Below, in pieces: positions 12,340-26,000 of a stretch of DNA of 64,000 nt; the stretch's first letter is position 1, and each line of letters starts with the position of its first letter. The stretch spans positions 372,001 to 436,000 of the forward strand of contig JALQBC010000033.1 in the NCBI GenBank assembly GCA_023375675.1, given 5' to 3'. A program made the position numbers and the translations under genes. The notes beneath the pieces were generated by a model. The model saw only the letters and a program-made list of their open reading frames with translations. It was not told the origin of the DNA and did no database searches. This DNA comes from Cytospora piceicola (Eukaryota; Ascomycota; Sordariomycetes; Diaporthales; Cytosporaceae).

Positions 12340-12520
12340 TAAAAAAAGGAAAGTAAAAGCAGTTTTTATTTTTAAGTATCTACTTTACGGTATTAGTAAA
12401 CCTATATATACTACTAATATCGCTAAACGAATAGAAAAAAAAAGGTAATAACTGTTTTTATTTTTAAATACCTACTATATAACGTCGGTTTACCTATACG
12501 TATAATCGATATTACGAAAA
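12340..12520. repeat. Imperfect tandem duplication (period about 92 bp) in E2
   Basis: A block beginning CAGTTTTTATTTTT at 12,360 recurs as CTGTTTTTATTTTT at 12,452 with similar downstream sequence. The corresponding place in E1 (about 35,340-35,400, inverted) has one copy. It is therefore a duplication in E2 or a deletion in E1. Confidence 0.7.
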
Positions 12521-12599
12521 AGCCTATAAACCTATAAACGTAAAATAACGAATATAAGAATAACTATAAAACAACGACTAAATAACGATTAAACGAAAC

Positions 12600-14600
12600 G
12601 TATTTTTAAAGAATTTAATAAAGTTTTAACTCCTTTTTAGCTAAAAAGGATAGTAAATCGAATAACGCCTTTACGTCTTTATTAAAAACGTTTTTAGTTA
12701 ACGTCGTAACCTCGTTAAACGTTAAAGCTATAGCCTTAATTACGTTATAGGCTTCAAAGTATAAATTTATACCGTATAGGCAATATTTAAACGTTTCGGT
12801 AAACGTATAACCGAGGTTATTTATGTAAAAACGTTTCTATTTATAACGAATACCTGCTTAATTAATATCGCCGCCTTTTTAAAACTTAGTTTTAATAAAA
12901 CCGAAGTCTATTCGATAGTAAAGGAAGTATTTAAGTATAAAAATAACGTTAAAGTATTACGTATATAACTTCTTATTAAGTTTTTAAATATAGCAGATAA
13001 AGTTTACTATCTATATAACGGTACTATATAGTATTATAATATTAGTACTAGTTACGTTAAGTAATAAAACGATATAAAACTTTTAACTATTTATTTAAAC
13101 GTAAACGTTAGTTTCGGGCTTACAGCCTACTTTAATAATATATATAATAAATATAGTAGTATTAAACTAAGCGGACGCCTTAAGCTTATCGTTTTTATAT
13201 ATATCGTCGATAACGATAATAAAATATATCGAGCGTTTATACTTTATAAAAGGCGAATTTACTTTAAACTTATCTAATTTACAGACTATAATAAGTAAAC
13301 CGTTATCGGTAGTATAATATTTTCTACCTATAGAAAAGCTTTTAGTAAGATTAAACCGAAAGCCGTATATTAATTCTTCTTTAATATTATCTTTTATAAA
13401 GATAAAAGCGGTAGATAAGCCTTTTCGGCCCGATAACTATAGGTTTTATAGTAAGCGTCCGGGAGTTAGCTACGCCTTAAGCTTTTTAAAGATATTTATA
13501 ATAACTTCGGCGTAGATAATAATATTAGATATAAGGTTATAATATTTCTTTTTAGTTTCTTACTATTCCTTTATAATAGTATAACCGGTATTTATAAGCT
13601 CGATACTTAAGAACTGTAAGCTTATAGTAGTATACTATATCGTAACTAGGTCTGTCTTATTAATAATAAGGTTATCTATATTTTAAACGAATTAGCCCTT
13701 TTTATTACGGCAGATATATTTATTACGTTTACGAAATAAGGTAAACGGAGGCGTAAAAAGACTATAAGTAAATAAGTTTAAACCTTTTTAAGCCGATATT
13801 ATAAAAGAATCTAATAAATATACTAAGTTAGTTTCCTTATATCTGTTTATAAGCAGATCTGTCGTTTAGCTTACGCGGCCGTTCTACATATTAAAATAAA
13901 GCTTCTATTTATAGTATAGCGTACTATCGCGGTTAGTCTATATAAGGATAAAATATTAACTAAAATATCGCTAAGCCTTATAATAAGTAACCTTATAGCT
14001 AATCGGGTATACTAAAAGCTTTAAAGGTAGTACGTATATATTAAACTCTACCTTTTAGTCGGTAAGGTTAATATATCTCTTATCGATTACTTTTTATCGA
14101 AAACGTATCCGCTCGGCTATACGACGATATAAGTAAGTATTAAATCGGGTATTAGTAATAAACGTCTTAACGAATACCGCTAATTTTCCTTTATATAGGT
14201 AAAGTCCTTATTTATATCTATCGAAGTTTAATATATCTCGATATAAGGCTTTATAAACCTTTATTAAGTATTCTTTTATACAGCTTTTTTATAAGTATAA
14301 ATAACCGAGGTTATAAAAGGTAAGGTATAATACTAAATAAAACTTTAGTATTTTAAAGTATTTATAAAATATTTAGCTGTTAATATTTTATATAGGTTTT
14401 TTAGTTTAATATACGTACTTAACAGTAAATATAAAGCGAGTTCGATATAATAGTTTTAAATTATATAAAATAACGAGTAAACAGTAACTTTAAAGTAAGT
14501 TCTTAAACAGAATACTTCGTATAATAGTTAAGCTAACGATATAATATTTTAAAAGTAAGCTTTAATAAAAAGAATAAAATAAAGAAAAGTAATAAATAAT
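12600..14600 (-). pseudogene. E2 extra frame between integrase and 3' LTR (ORF3)
   Basis: Read on the minus strand, one frame stays mostly open for about 650 codons between the end of pol (about 14,680) and the LTR at 12,052. The other frames of the same stretch have many more stops. Short readable pieces include YKALYRDILNFDRYK, RYKETNLVYLLDSF, YYTTDNGLLIIVCKL and NEVTTLTKNVFNKDVKALF. E1 holds the same frame in the opposite orientation. I recognise no domain or zinc, DDE or RT motif. Its place after integrase and before the polypurine tract is that of env-like or other accessory ORFs of LTR elements. Confidence 0.6.
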
Positions 14601-15051
14601 ATAAAAAAGAAAGTTTAAATTAATAGTCGGTCGGTAAACAGGTTTTCTTTATTATTATTCGTTACTTAATATTAACGTAGACGTATTTAACCTTTATTAC
14701 CCGGTAACTTTTTATAAATATCGAATATTATTTTTCGGCTTTAACGTTAACGTTACCGGCCGATCTACCGGTTATCTATTAAATAGTTTTCCTTTTAGCC
14801 GAGGCTATAATACTTAAGTAACTATTTCTTTAGGTTTTAATTACTTTATAAGCGGTTCTTTTTTTATTATTAACTAAACGTATAGCTTTTCTATCTTTTC
14901 TTATCTTATTTCGAATTCTTAAATCCTTTTATCGGTATTTAAAGTATTTTATAGTATTTATACGTTAAAATAACTAAGGTAATCGGTTTATTTTATAAAA
15001 TACTTAATATATAGCTACTTACGACTATACTTTTATTTATATTTAGCTATA

Positions 15052-15055
15052 ATAC
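15052..15055. other. Left target-site duplication of element F (ATAC)
   Basis: ATAC here and at 27,230-27,233 flank F. Joining the E2 flanks across one copy gives the uninterrupted E1 sequence near 2,985 apart from C/T and G/A differences, which confirms the junction. Confidence 0.85.
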
Positions 15056-15357
15056 TAACGCGGTAGCTAGTAGTACTAGACCTACTAACCTTACGTCGGT
15101 GTCTTTTAAAAGCATTTCGAGTGCTTATTTTAATTACTCTTTTTACTTAGATAAGAATAACATATAATAAAGTTTTACTACTTATACTTATCCCGACGTA
15201 ATTAAACTTAAATATTATCCTTTTTATCTCTTTACCTTTATTTTTATAGCCGACGGTTATTCGAGAGTATAAGCCTTTAGGCTTACTTTTAATTAACCTT
15301 AATATAGTAAGGCCGGTAGCTTTTAGTCCTTTATAAGGGTTACTCGCTTTTACGATA
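15056..15357 (+). repeat. F left LTR (302 bp)
   Basis: Starts TAACGCGGTAG (RIP form of TGACG) and ends TTTTACGATA. It aligns along its length to 26,928-27,229, with transition differences only as far as I could follow. Confidence 0.92.
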
Positions 15358-18300
15358 TTTAGTATCTACCTTATAAATTAAATATAGGTTTCTTCGGCTT
15401 CTTTAGATTCTTTAATTTAATTAGACTAAAGATGTTTTAAAGAATACGTCGACGTTTAAAACTATATACCTTTAAGCCGTTTAAGTATAAGACTTACCGG
15501 AACCGAGGTTTATAACCGCTAAATATTAAGGGTATAGACTAAGGGAAGCGAGGTAAATACTCGAGCCGTAACGCCTAATACCGAATTTTACCGATTAATT
15601 CTACTTTTATTATAATATACGATAGATCGATAACGTTATAGAGATAAGCCTACGAAAAAAGGGGTTTCTTTACCTATTATTAAACCGAACACTTATTTAA
15701 AACGAAGAAATATAAAAGGGAAGTAAGTCCTTACGGTCGAATATAACCTTACGGTTTACTAGTATCGTGTTAATTAAATTAAAAATCTAGGTCTTAAGCT
15801 ATTTTCTTTTTAAAAGACTTAGAAAATATTATATACGAATAGCTAAACGGTTAACTAGTAGAAAAGACGGGTTTTCTAAAAAGCCCGGGAAAGAGAAGGA
15901 TTATTGCGATAGTTATACCGTTTAATAATAGTATTAATTAAATCTGTTTTACGTTCTACTTTTTAAAATATTTTATTTAAAGTGTTTTTTTTATTTTAAT
16001 AAGTATTAAGGCAACTAACGTTTATTTATTTTTATTACTATTATCCCGGACTTATATTAAATACCCTTTCCGGTAAACTTAAGATTAATTAAGTATTTTC
16101 GGGTTTTATTTAGTACTTTATTAACGGAAAGAGAGGTTTAGTATATTTTTTTATTTTATTTTTTTCCTTCGAGTTTATAGTCGTAGTATATTAAGTACCT
16201 TTATCCGTTTTAAATAATAATCTAATATTATATAGTAAAGTTAACTATATCGACAGGTTTAATTAAACGACTAACGAAGAAATAAAGATTAAAAATAAGC
16301 CGAAAAGAACGTCGAAAGGAAAAAGATAAAAGAAACTAAATCGTCCGAATAAGAAATAGAGAAAAAAGATATCGATAAAGGATTAACTAACCTCTTTTAC
16401 TTTTTTAAAAGGAGAGACTAGCGAAACCTCTATACCTTTTAATTAACCTTAAATACCGGCGTATCCTCTTTTAGCTTTCTTATTAATATAATACTTAGGT
16501 TTATTTATTAGTATCTTACTAGTCGAAAAGATTTAAGCCTTTAGTTTTAAGCCTTTCGACGGTATTAATATTACCGATTATTTTAAGCGTTATAATATTA
16601 TTCGTTCGATTTTAAAGATTTTTAATTAATATACTTTAAAGATTTTAAAGACGATAGTTATAAAACTAAAGATAGTAACGGATTTTATAATATAAACATC
16701 GAGCGCCCGGACTTAAGCTAATTAAAAGAAACGATTAAAACAAGCGTATAGACGTTATAATCGCTAATAGCTTTATACCCCGGATTAAAAAAGAGGAGCT
16801 TTTATCTTTATTTATATTATTAACTCTTTAAAGTTACTTCGCTTTGTTATTTTAAAGTATAATTAACTTTTTATAAAAGCTAGGAAGCGAGATTATTAGA
16901 CTTAAATAGAGTTTTAAGATAAACTTTTTACTTTTTAAATTAAGGGGTTATATATCGAACTTAAGGTTACGGAAAATTCTTTAAAAGGCTAGTTTTAGTT
17001 TTACTTAATAGATAATCTTTTAAAGCTTTATTTAATCGTTTAATATAAAGAAAAGCGCGATAAAAAGATATCCGGACACGATATCTATAATAACCGGAAA
17101 GGATAAGATTTTATTTTCCTGGTAGTAACTTTATAGACTTATTAACTAGATCTTACGCCGGCTTTTTTTTTTAAAGATCTTACTCTTTAAGATAAGGCTG
17201 TTTAATTCTATACTTAAGCTATAGTTTTTAAAATCTTTAATAGGTAAGACTTAAACCTGTAAGCCGGTATTAGTCTTTTAGTTATATCCGACGATTAATA
17301 TAAAGATCTTTTTAAATAACTAGATAACTTAAAGATTAGTAATACGAACTTTTAAAAGGAAATTAGTTAAAAGAACTTTTATTTTTAATAAGATATTAAT
17401 AATATCCGAAACTAAATATATAAAAAAGTTAAAGCCTAATTATATAATTATCGTTAGTTGCTTAAAAGTATTTTATTAAAAGACTAAATTTAAAATCCTA
17501 CTTTCTTAACTAGCTTTAATAATATCGTTAAGTATATAGCTAATAGAGAATATATTAATAAGTAAAATCTTACTATTTACGTTTATTATTATAAGACGAA
17601 GGTTAACTAATTTAAAAAAGATAAGATTAAGAAACTCTATTACAGATATAGATAGAATAACTATAACGTTAATCGATACCTTCTACTTAAAAAGCTAAAA
17701 AGGGAAGGTATCCTTTTCTGTTTAAATCTAAGATAAATACTTTAAGTAATTAAAATAAAAGATAAGGTTTTCGAAAGTAAAAGAAAGCTAGTCCGGATAA
17801 ACTTAATTAACTAATATTATAATAAGAAAAGAGTAAAAGCTTTTTAAATCGTTTTAGTAACTTTAAAGCTTCGGGCCTAAAATAATTAAAACTAAATACT
17901 TACGGTTAAAAGGTATAAAATTTTAGTTAAGTATAAACCCTAATTCCGAGGTAATTTTAAGTATATTATCGGTAAGCTACTTTATAATTTTATAGATAAC
18001 TTTAATAGCGATAATACGAATATCGGGTCGATTTAAGTAGTTATTAATTAAAGTAGTATTTTAAATATATCTTCCGGATATATACTGTTTAAAAAGCTAA
18101 CTATTATTGCCTTTTCGATAACGATTTTTAATATCGAGGAGTAAGGAAAAGTTCTTAACGCTAATAATTAAGCTTAAGTTAACAATAGCGCCGCTAAAAG
18201 GCGAAAGACTATTTAAATCGAAAATAAAGTTTTAAAAACCGCTATTCGAAGTATTTCGATATTTAAAAACTAAGCTAAAAAAAAGGCTAAAAAGAATAAT

Positions 18301-19849
18301 ATTAATTAGCCGCCTTTAAAAAAGAACTTATAGACAGAAGTATAAAACGCTATCCCGGACTTTAAAAAAATATTAGTTAATCGGTTTTTTTATACTTTTA
18401 AAAAATATATTTAAGATAAAATCCTTTAAATACGTTTTAACTTTAGAGATAGTATTATCTATTATATTTAAATACTTTAAGATAGTAAGATAAAGATTAT
18501 TTATCTTAATTATAAAAAGAGCTAAAACTTTAATAACAGAGTAAATAATTAACCCGAAGTTTTAAACGTAATAGTAGTTCGACAGGAAGATAAGTCTTTA
18601 CGATAAAACTAGCTCGGTTTTAACTCGATTAAGTTTTTCTTTAAAAACTAAAAAGTTTTTAATACTCGAATTAGTATAATTAAAGTATATTTTTATTAAA
18701 GAGTTACTAATATAGATACTTATACCGAAAGACTTTAAAAAAGTATCGCTCCGGTTTATTATTTTACTATCTAAATCGGATTTAAAGGTAGTAATACTTA
18801 GTTATCGATATTCGATATCGAAGCCGAACTTAATTTTTTAAAAGTAAGTATTTACGATAAGTATAAACTTCCGGTTATTTAAACCGATATCGGTTCCCGA
18901 GCGTACGATAAAAGAAAAATTAACCTTTTAAACGTTTTTAAAACTCCGGTTTAAATCAGAGGTTATTATAAATAAGTCGTTTTTTATATAGTAAAGGACA
19001 GAATTATAAAGATAAATTATAATATTTTTCTCGGGATACTATTTATCTTTTAAACGAAACTTATTTTCGAATATTTATCCGATAACTTACTTAAAGCTAA
19101 TTTTCGTTTTAATAGTACTAAACTAGTCGCTATAGTAAAAGGTAAGCTTAAAACTTCTATTTAAGTTAACTTTCGTTCGGAAAGTAAGCTTAAAAAAAAC
19201 TAAAGCTTAATAGTCGTATTTTTAAAAAGTACGGCGCTATTAGTAATAAAGACGTTTTTACCTAAGTTTCTAATTAACTCGAACTAAATAATATTCCCGT
19301 TTTTTCTTTATCCGATAAAGATATACCTATATTCGTTTTAATAGTATTTAAAGTAGTTAAAATAAAACTTACAGATATATACCTTTTTATTTAGTAAAAG
19401 GAAAACTACCGTTACTTTTATAGTTAGTATAAGCGATAAACTAAAAAACTATAAAAGAAAGGTTTTAATTTACCTTCCCTTTAAAAGTAAACGCGTCGGG
19501 CTATTAAAGAAATAGTAAAGATAGTTAATACCTTTTATAAAAGAGTTACCTTTAAAGTTAAACCGGTTAATAATTTAAAGCCGGATAGTTTTATTTTAAA
19601 AAAAAAATCCGATATAAAAAGTAAAAAGAGTTAAAACGGTTAAAGTTAATTAAGTTAAGTTACTGTTTAGTAAATATAACTTTTAGATTTAGCCGAAGTT
19701 TTCGGATATCGAGCTTAAAAGCCGATTAATAAAAGAAAAGTAAAAAAAGATATTAAAGATTAGTTATAATAATTTTAATCCGGTTAAAATAAAAATATTC
19801 CGGTATATATTAATTAACTAAGAAAAGAGTTTAATATAAAATTAGTCTG

Positions 19850-21150
19850 AGATTAAAGAGATTATCGAAGAAGTTACCTCTTTTTAAGTTATTCGAACTA
19901 TTTTTTATAACGTTTTTTAGTTAAAGAATATCCCGATCCCTTATACTTTTAAGTCGAAAACCTTAAAGCTGCTTAAAGAATATTTAAAAAGATAAATTAT
20001 CGAAAATAGTTATAGTTTATATTATAATCGTTAGTTTTTAGTTTAAAAGAAAGATAATAGCCTCCGTTTTATTAATAATATTTAAAAGTATAATACGTTT
20101 ATAATTAAAAACGTTTTTATACCGCTAACGGCTAATTAATTCTTTAAAGAGTTTATAATATATAAGATTTTATTTTTCTTTAACTTCTTTTTTAAATATA
20201 ATTAAGTTAAGCTTTATCCGAATAGTTAGGATATAATAACTTTTACTACTTTTTTAAGTCTTTTTCGGATATATACTTTATCGATAAAAGCGATAAACTC
20301 GGTTATTTAATTTATAAAGATTATAGTCTAATTATTATATAACTTAATTCTTTATATTTATTAAGCTTTTTTTAATAATATTATTATTAAAAGTCCGAAG
20401 TTAACTTACTTAGATAAAATATTAAAAAAGCTTCCGGGTATTTACTATTATATCGTAAAATATATTTATAACCTTAATTAAGTCTTTTTTAATATCGAAC
20501 TAATAAAAGTAACGATTTTAAGTATTAAATCTAAATAGTATCGAAGGCAGGTAGATATTATCGGTTATATATATAAATTAATTAAACGTTCTTTTTAATT
20601 AAAAAAAATTTAAAAGATTAAAAGCTAAACGGTTTATAATAATTTTAAAAACCTTCGATTATTTTTAAAGATAGTCGTTTACTATAACTATTAGATTTAA
20701 AACTTTATTATTATCGCTCGACTACTTTATAACCTAATAAAGAAAAACGCTTTATTCCGATAAAAGGAAGCTTAATAAATCGCTATAAAAAAGTTAATTA
20801 ACATGTTAGTTAATAAACCGGTTATTATCGGAATTAATTACTTATTTAATACTAAAGCTATTATCTTAATAATCGATATTAGTTTAGTTAGATAAGGAGC
20901 CGTTTTAATATAAAAGGTCGAAAGATACCGGAGACTAGCTTACTTCGAAAGTAGTTTTTAAACTTAAGCTAAGTAAAAGTATAATACTACGAAAAGAAAG
21001 TATTAAGTAGCCTTTTACGTTTTTCGACGACTTCGATAATATCTTTTTAAATATTATTTTATTTTAAAAACAGATATATAAGTTCTTATTAATTAAATTA
21101 ATAAAAGGATATCGGATATCTTAAACGTTTTAGTAAGTCGTTAGATCGCT
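19850..21150 (+). pseudogene. F reverse transcriptase / RNase H-like relic
   Basis: The plus frame reads NIPIPYTFKSKTLKLLKEYL and then NRWFLV.KKDNSLRFINNI (about 19,930-20,090), followed by a block equal to family SFFDFFSGYDQ and, at about 20,365-20,400, FFNNIIIKSPK in place of F-x-D-D. Both catalytic aspartates have become asparagine (GAT to AAT), exactly what RIP does in a TpG context. AVLI.KVERYRRLAYFESS near 20,900 resembles the RNase H region. Non-functional. Confidence 0.8.
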
Positions 21151-21499
21151 ATTATTAAAATCTTCGACTTTACTATTAAGTATATTTTTAAGACGAAGAA
21201 TCCTATCGCCGATATACTTTCTCGGCTACTAATTTTTAAAGCCTCGGCCGAAGATCCGGAAAAAGACTTTAACGACTAGTATAATATTTAAATTAATACG
21301 ATACTAATAGAAAAAATCTTAAACCCGAAGTTAATTTAGTCCGATAAATCTTTATAGTACGTAAAGTTTTTTACTACCGGTATTATTCTTTAAAGGATAT
21401 AAAAATAAGCCGCTAAGCGATTTAAGAATAAAACGTTAAAATATTAAGTAATTAATTATACCTTTTAAAAACGAAAGGAGAAAAAGCTTTTACGTTAGC

Positions 21500-22350
21500 G
21501 TATTATTAATAATCCCGACCTTTAGTAAAAAATTCTCCGGGATTATTATAAGAAATTCGGATATAAAAGCTATAATATAACATTCGCTAAACTTAAAAAA
21601 CTATACTTTTAAAAACAGCTTTAGTTAAACGTTACTAAAGCTATTTAAACTTATCTTAGGTATAATAAGTATAATCCGAAACTTTAAAATAAAGGTATTT
21701 ATTTTACAGTTTTTAAATAGCTATTCGAAAAGATTAAAGTTAATATTTAATATATACTTAATAATTAAAGCTATTAATTTTTCGTTAAAGTCCGATATAA
21801 TTTAACAGGATATATAATTACTAAACCGATAAGGAAATCGGATTTATTAACGATAAAGAGGTTCTTTTAAAAAGATATTATTCTTACTTACGAATATCTA
21901 TTATTTATTAATATCGACAGAAGACTAAAGAATAAAAAAGAGTTTAAGGCTACTATTAAATAACTTAGTATTTTTTTCGTTTAGGTTTCGCCTTATAATC
22001 CTTCGGCTTAAAGGATTATTAAAAAAGGATATTACTTTATTACTAACGTCTTAATTAAAATAGCAGACAGGTAGATATCGTAACGGTAGTATCTTAAGAT
22101 TATAATCTTTATTAATCGTACTTCGATCTGTCGTTTTTATAGTTTTATACCTTTTTATTTTATCTTTAGATAAGAACTATTAATCCTTTTAAAAACCGAG
22201 ATTCTTATATAAAAGGTTGCTTTATAAAAGCTTAATTAAAGTAGTTAAAAAGCTTTCGAAATAAGAATTTAATTTATAGCTAACTAAAGAGTAGATATTT
22301 AAACCGCTATCGAAACGATAATACTATACCGATAAAAGGTAGCCGATAAA
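21500..22350 (+). pseudogene. F integrase relic
   Basis: Plus-strand pieces RYNLTGYIITKPIRKSDLLT, LLFINIDRRLKNKKEF, VSPYNPSA and IFINRTSI correspond to blocks of the Ty3/gypsy integrase core: LTGYVEA.P..., the second catalytic Asp in V.DGG.EN, SPYNPQA..., and ANRT.TR. The catalytic DGGPE block reads DRRLK, with changed glycines. The frame continues into a C-terminal region to about 23,050. Confidence 0.8.
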
Positions 22351-23059
22351 GTAAACTTTCGAGGTTTAATTAAAGAAAGCCGGCTTTAAAAAAGTAATAT
22401 AGTTTTAGTTTATAACTATATAAGGAAAATATTTTATTCGAAGACTATTAAGATTACCTACCGGTAAAAGAGATTATTTATTATTAATTAAGTTTTACTT
22501 AAGTATATTTATCGACTCCGGATAACTAACAGGGTTTTTTTTAAAGGTATATTTTCTACTAAAAATATTAAAAAGTTTATTTAAAATACCCGAGGTTTTT
22601 AAAAACTAAAGACTTCGATACTGTAAAATTAAAATAAAGATAAACTAGTTCCTTCTTTAAACGATAAACTTTTATTAGTTTTCTTACCTTTTATCTATAA
22701 AGCCGTTAAAAAACCTTTAAAAGTTTATTAAAATAAAGTATTTATAACCGATATATTTTAGGTTTTAAAACTCGATATCTTTACTTTACTTAGTTTTAGT
22801 TAATTTTAAAATTCTTTAAAAATTTTAATCTTTATAGTTCTCGATATAAAGGAAGAAGATAATTTAAGCGACTTTAATAACCCGGATAAAGTAACTATCT
22901 TTAATTCTTAACCTTAAACTTAAGCGATAATAAAAGAGATATTTAAATAAAGAAAGGCTAAATAAAATAATTAGTTTATTTAAATTTTAACGCGTCGAAT
23001 TAAAGATAATAATTTCTTTATATTTCTTTTATAAGATATTTATTATAAACCTTTACTTC

Positions 23060-26000
23060 CTTAATATTACTAATTCCTATCTTATTTCTTTTTCTTTTAG
23101 TTTTTATTATTTAAAAATATTTAGTTAATCCGTCTATTATTTATAAACTATCGTTTATCCGTTATAAGACCGTTTAAATATAGTTTTCTACTATTAATAT
23201 TCTGTCTTACTACTGTCTTTTTATTACTTTTAGTTTTCTTTTATTTTTATTCTATTTCTTTTAATTTTTATTTTATTTATATTACGTTTATTTAAGCAGC
23301 CTTATATTATAGGTATAGCTATTAAGAAAGGGAAAGCCGTTTATAGTTTTAGTTTTTAGTTTTTAAGAAAAAGTATCGATTCTAGTATTAAAAATCTTAT
23401 CTACCTTTATACGAAAATTCATTTACCTATTTATCCGTTAGATCTATACTTTTATAATTAACTTTATTCCTATATTCTTTTTATAAATCCGGTTTTCTTC
23501 GGATAGCCGTTAATATTATAAGTTATTACTTATAATAAAACTATTTCTTTTCGGTAATATTAACCAGTATAATTATTTTATTTTTAATTTTACGTTTTTT
23601 AAAATCTATAAAAGATAATCGAGTTATAGCTAAGTTATATCGAATAACTTTATATACTTTACCGTTAAATTAGTTAATTAGGCTTATTTAGTTAAAATTA
23701 TAATTAGTAACGGTAACTTTAAAAATATAATTAACGTAAGCTTTAAAATAAATACTAAAGTAAGAAAGATATTCGAAGAAAGAATAGTTAACGTATAATC
23801 GAACCGGATCTCCGTCTTTATCTTTATACTTTATATAAGAAGTATCGAAAACTTTAATATAATAGTTGTAAGTATTCCGATTTCGGTAGCTAAAGAATCC
23901 GATTACTATAGCCTACTACCTTACTGCCTAAGTTTTAATCCGTTCGATATATCTTCCGAATAGAAGTTTGTTAAAGAGATAAACTGTAAAAGGCTAATAG
24001 TTACGTTTATTAGTTTTAATAAAGTTACTAAAGTAAGAAGTAAGCCGGTCGGTAAAGGCGATAAATACGGTAATATCCTTAATCGCTTACTAGTAATAGT
24101 ATTAACTAAATTTACCTTTATACTTAAAAAAGGTAATATAACTAAAAATATCGTTTTAAGTTCCGTTAAGATTATTAAAGTTATTCCTTATACTCTTAAG
24201 ACCTTTAAAGATAAGAAGATGTTAAACGATATTATTTTCGATAAAAAGCCGAATAAAAGCGTAAGAGTAAATTTAAGAAAGCTATTTAAAAAAAGCTTAC
24301 GCTTTCGAAAAACGGTTAATACTAATAAAGGAAGAAGATATTTTAAATATATAAGAAAAGTATAGTAGTAAAGTAGGTATAAGAAAAAAAAGGTCGGTTA
24401 AAGAAAAAAGTAGTTTAAAGTTAAAGTTAAAAGAAGATCGGAGAAATTAAATCGAAAATAAAAGTGTTTAAGTTTAAATAAGAAATAAAAATAAATAGCT
24501 TAGCTAATTTACTTATAACCGTATACCTTCTTATTATAATAAAGAAAAAAAGAACGTATTAAGCTAATAAAAGTTTCTGTTTACTTTATTATATTTAAAT
24601 AATAAGTAATAAATAAAACTATTCTTTAAGTTACCGACGGAAAGTATTTACCTTTATAAAGAACTAAAAGATAATATAATTACTTAGTTAATTTACTTAC
24701 TTAAAGTAAATTCTCTTAATAACGTGCTTTCTGTTACCGACTACCTACTTTTATATTAAAAAAGGGCTATTTAGTTAACTTTAATCTCTATAAAGACTTT
24801 ACCTTTATTTATTATAGTAAGATTTTATCTTCCTTTCCTCTTACTACTAACGCCTACTTTTAAAACCTTATATATATTTACTTACTTACCTTTTAAAAAG
24901 TCTTTTTATATATATTTACTATCTTCTTTATTAACTTTAATACGTAAATCTACTTTAAGTAAAGATAAGTTCCTTTCGGTACGTTAAAAATATAGCCGAT
25001 ATAAAAGCGGCTATAAGTAAAAAGCTATTTACTATTAGCTTTATTAATTTTATTAACTTAAATACGAAAAGCCGGGCTTATACCTTCCGGAATATAGTCC
25101 CTCCTTTTTATATATAAGAAATAGTTTTAAATAAACCTCTCTTTTTCGAAGTTTTAAATATAAGTAACTAAATAGCTAAAGGATTAGTCGAATAATACTT
25201 TTTAAAACTCTCTTTTCGTATATCCTACTAACGTCTTATTTTTAAATCTAATCTTTATAAACACCTTTTTAGCTTTTATAATTTAGAAGGATATCTCCGA
25301 AAAAGAGAGGAACTAAAATTTCTTCTTATACTAGCAGGAATACGTTACTTTGTCTAATACCTTTAAAAAAAGATTTAAATTAGTAATTCTTAACTTAAGG
25401 TAAAAGATCCGAATAACCTGTTTAAGCTAAATACTAATAGTTAAAATCCGGACTTAATTAAAAAACGGCTTATTTTTTAAGTAGTTAACGATATTAAAAG
25501 TAAGTAAAAGTGTTTTTTTTAATATAACTAACTTTACTAAAAAGCTTATATCGTCGATATCGATTAATAAGTTATTACGGTAAAAAATATTAATATCCGA
25601 AAAGTTATTATAAACTTTCTTTAAAATATAATTAAAAATAGTAGTTTACGTCTTTTTATTTCGATTAAGCTTTTCGAAACCTTTTATACTGTCCGCTCTC
25701 GTTTCAGGAATAGTAGCTATAATAGCTTTATAGTTATAAAAACCTTTCGAATAAGGATTTTAAAGTATAAGGAATTTATTAACTAAGGTAATTATATTAG
25801 ATATACGGATTAGACGGCTATAAGATATATCGTTTACTTACTAATAGAAGATAAATTTAACGTTATTTTAAAGATTTATATCGAGATATACTACCGAAAG
25901 CTCGGATATAGACTAAGCTATATATATTAGCTAAAAACGTTAACGATTATATTCTAAAACGCGATATTATAAAAAGACGTTAAATAGTACTACTTAAATA

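Noticed and set aside
23600..24500. Antisense ORF downstream of integrase in element F
   Set aside because: Minus-strand frames look partly open here, but in the adjacent 25,600-26,850 interval the plus strand is clearly the more open one, and AT-rich RIP DNA gives misleading frames on both strands.
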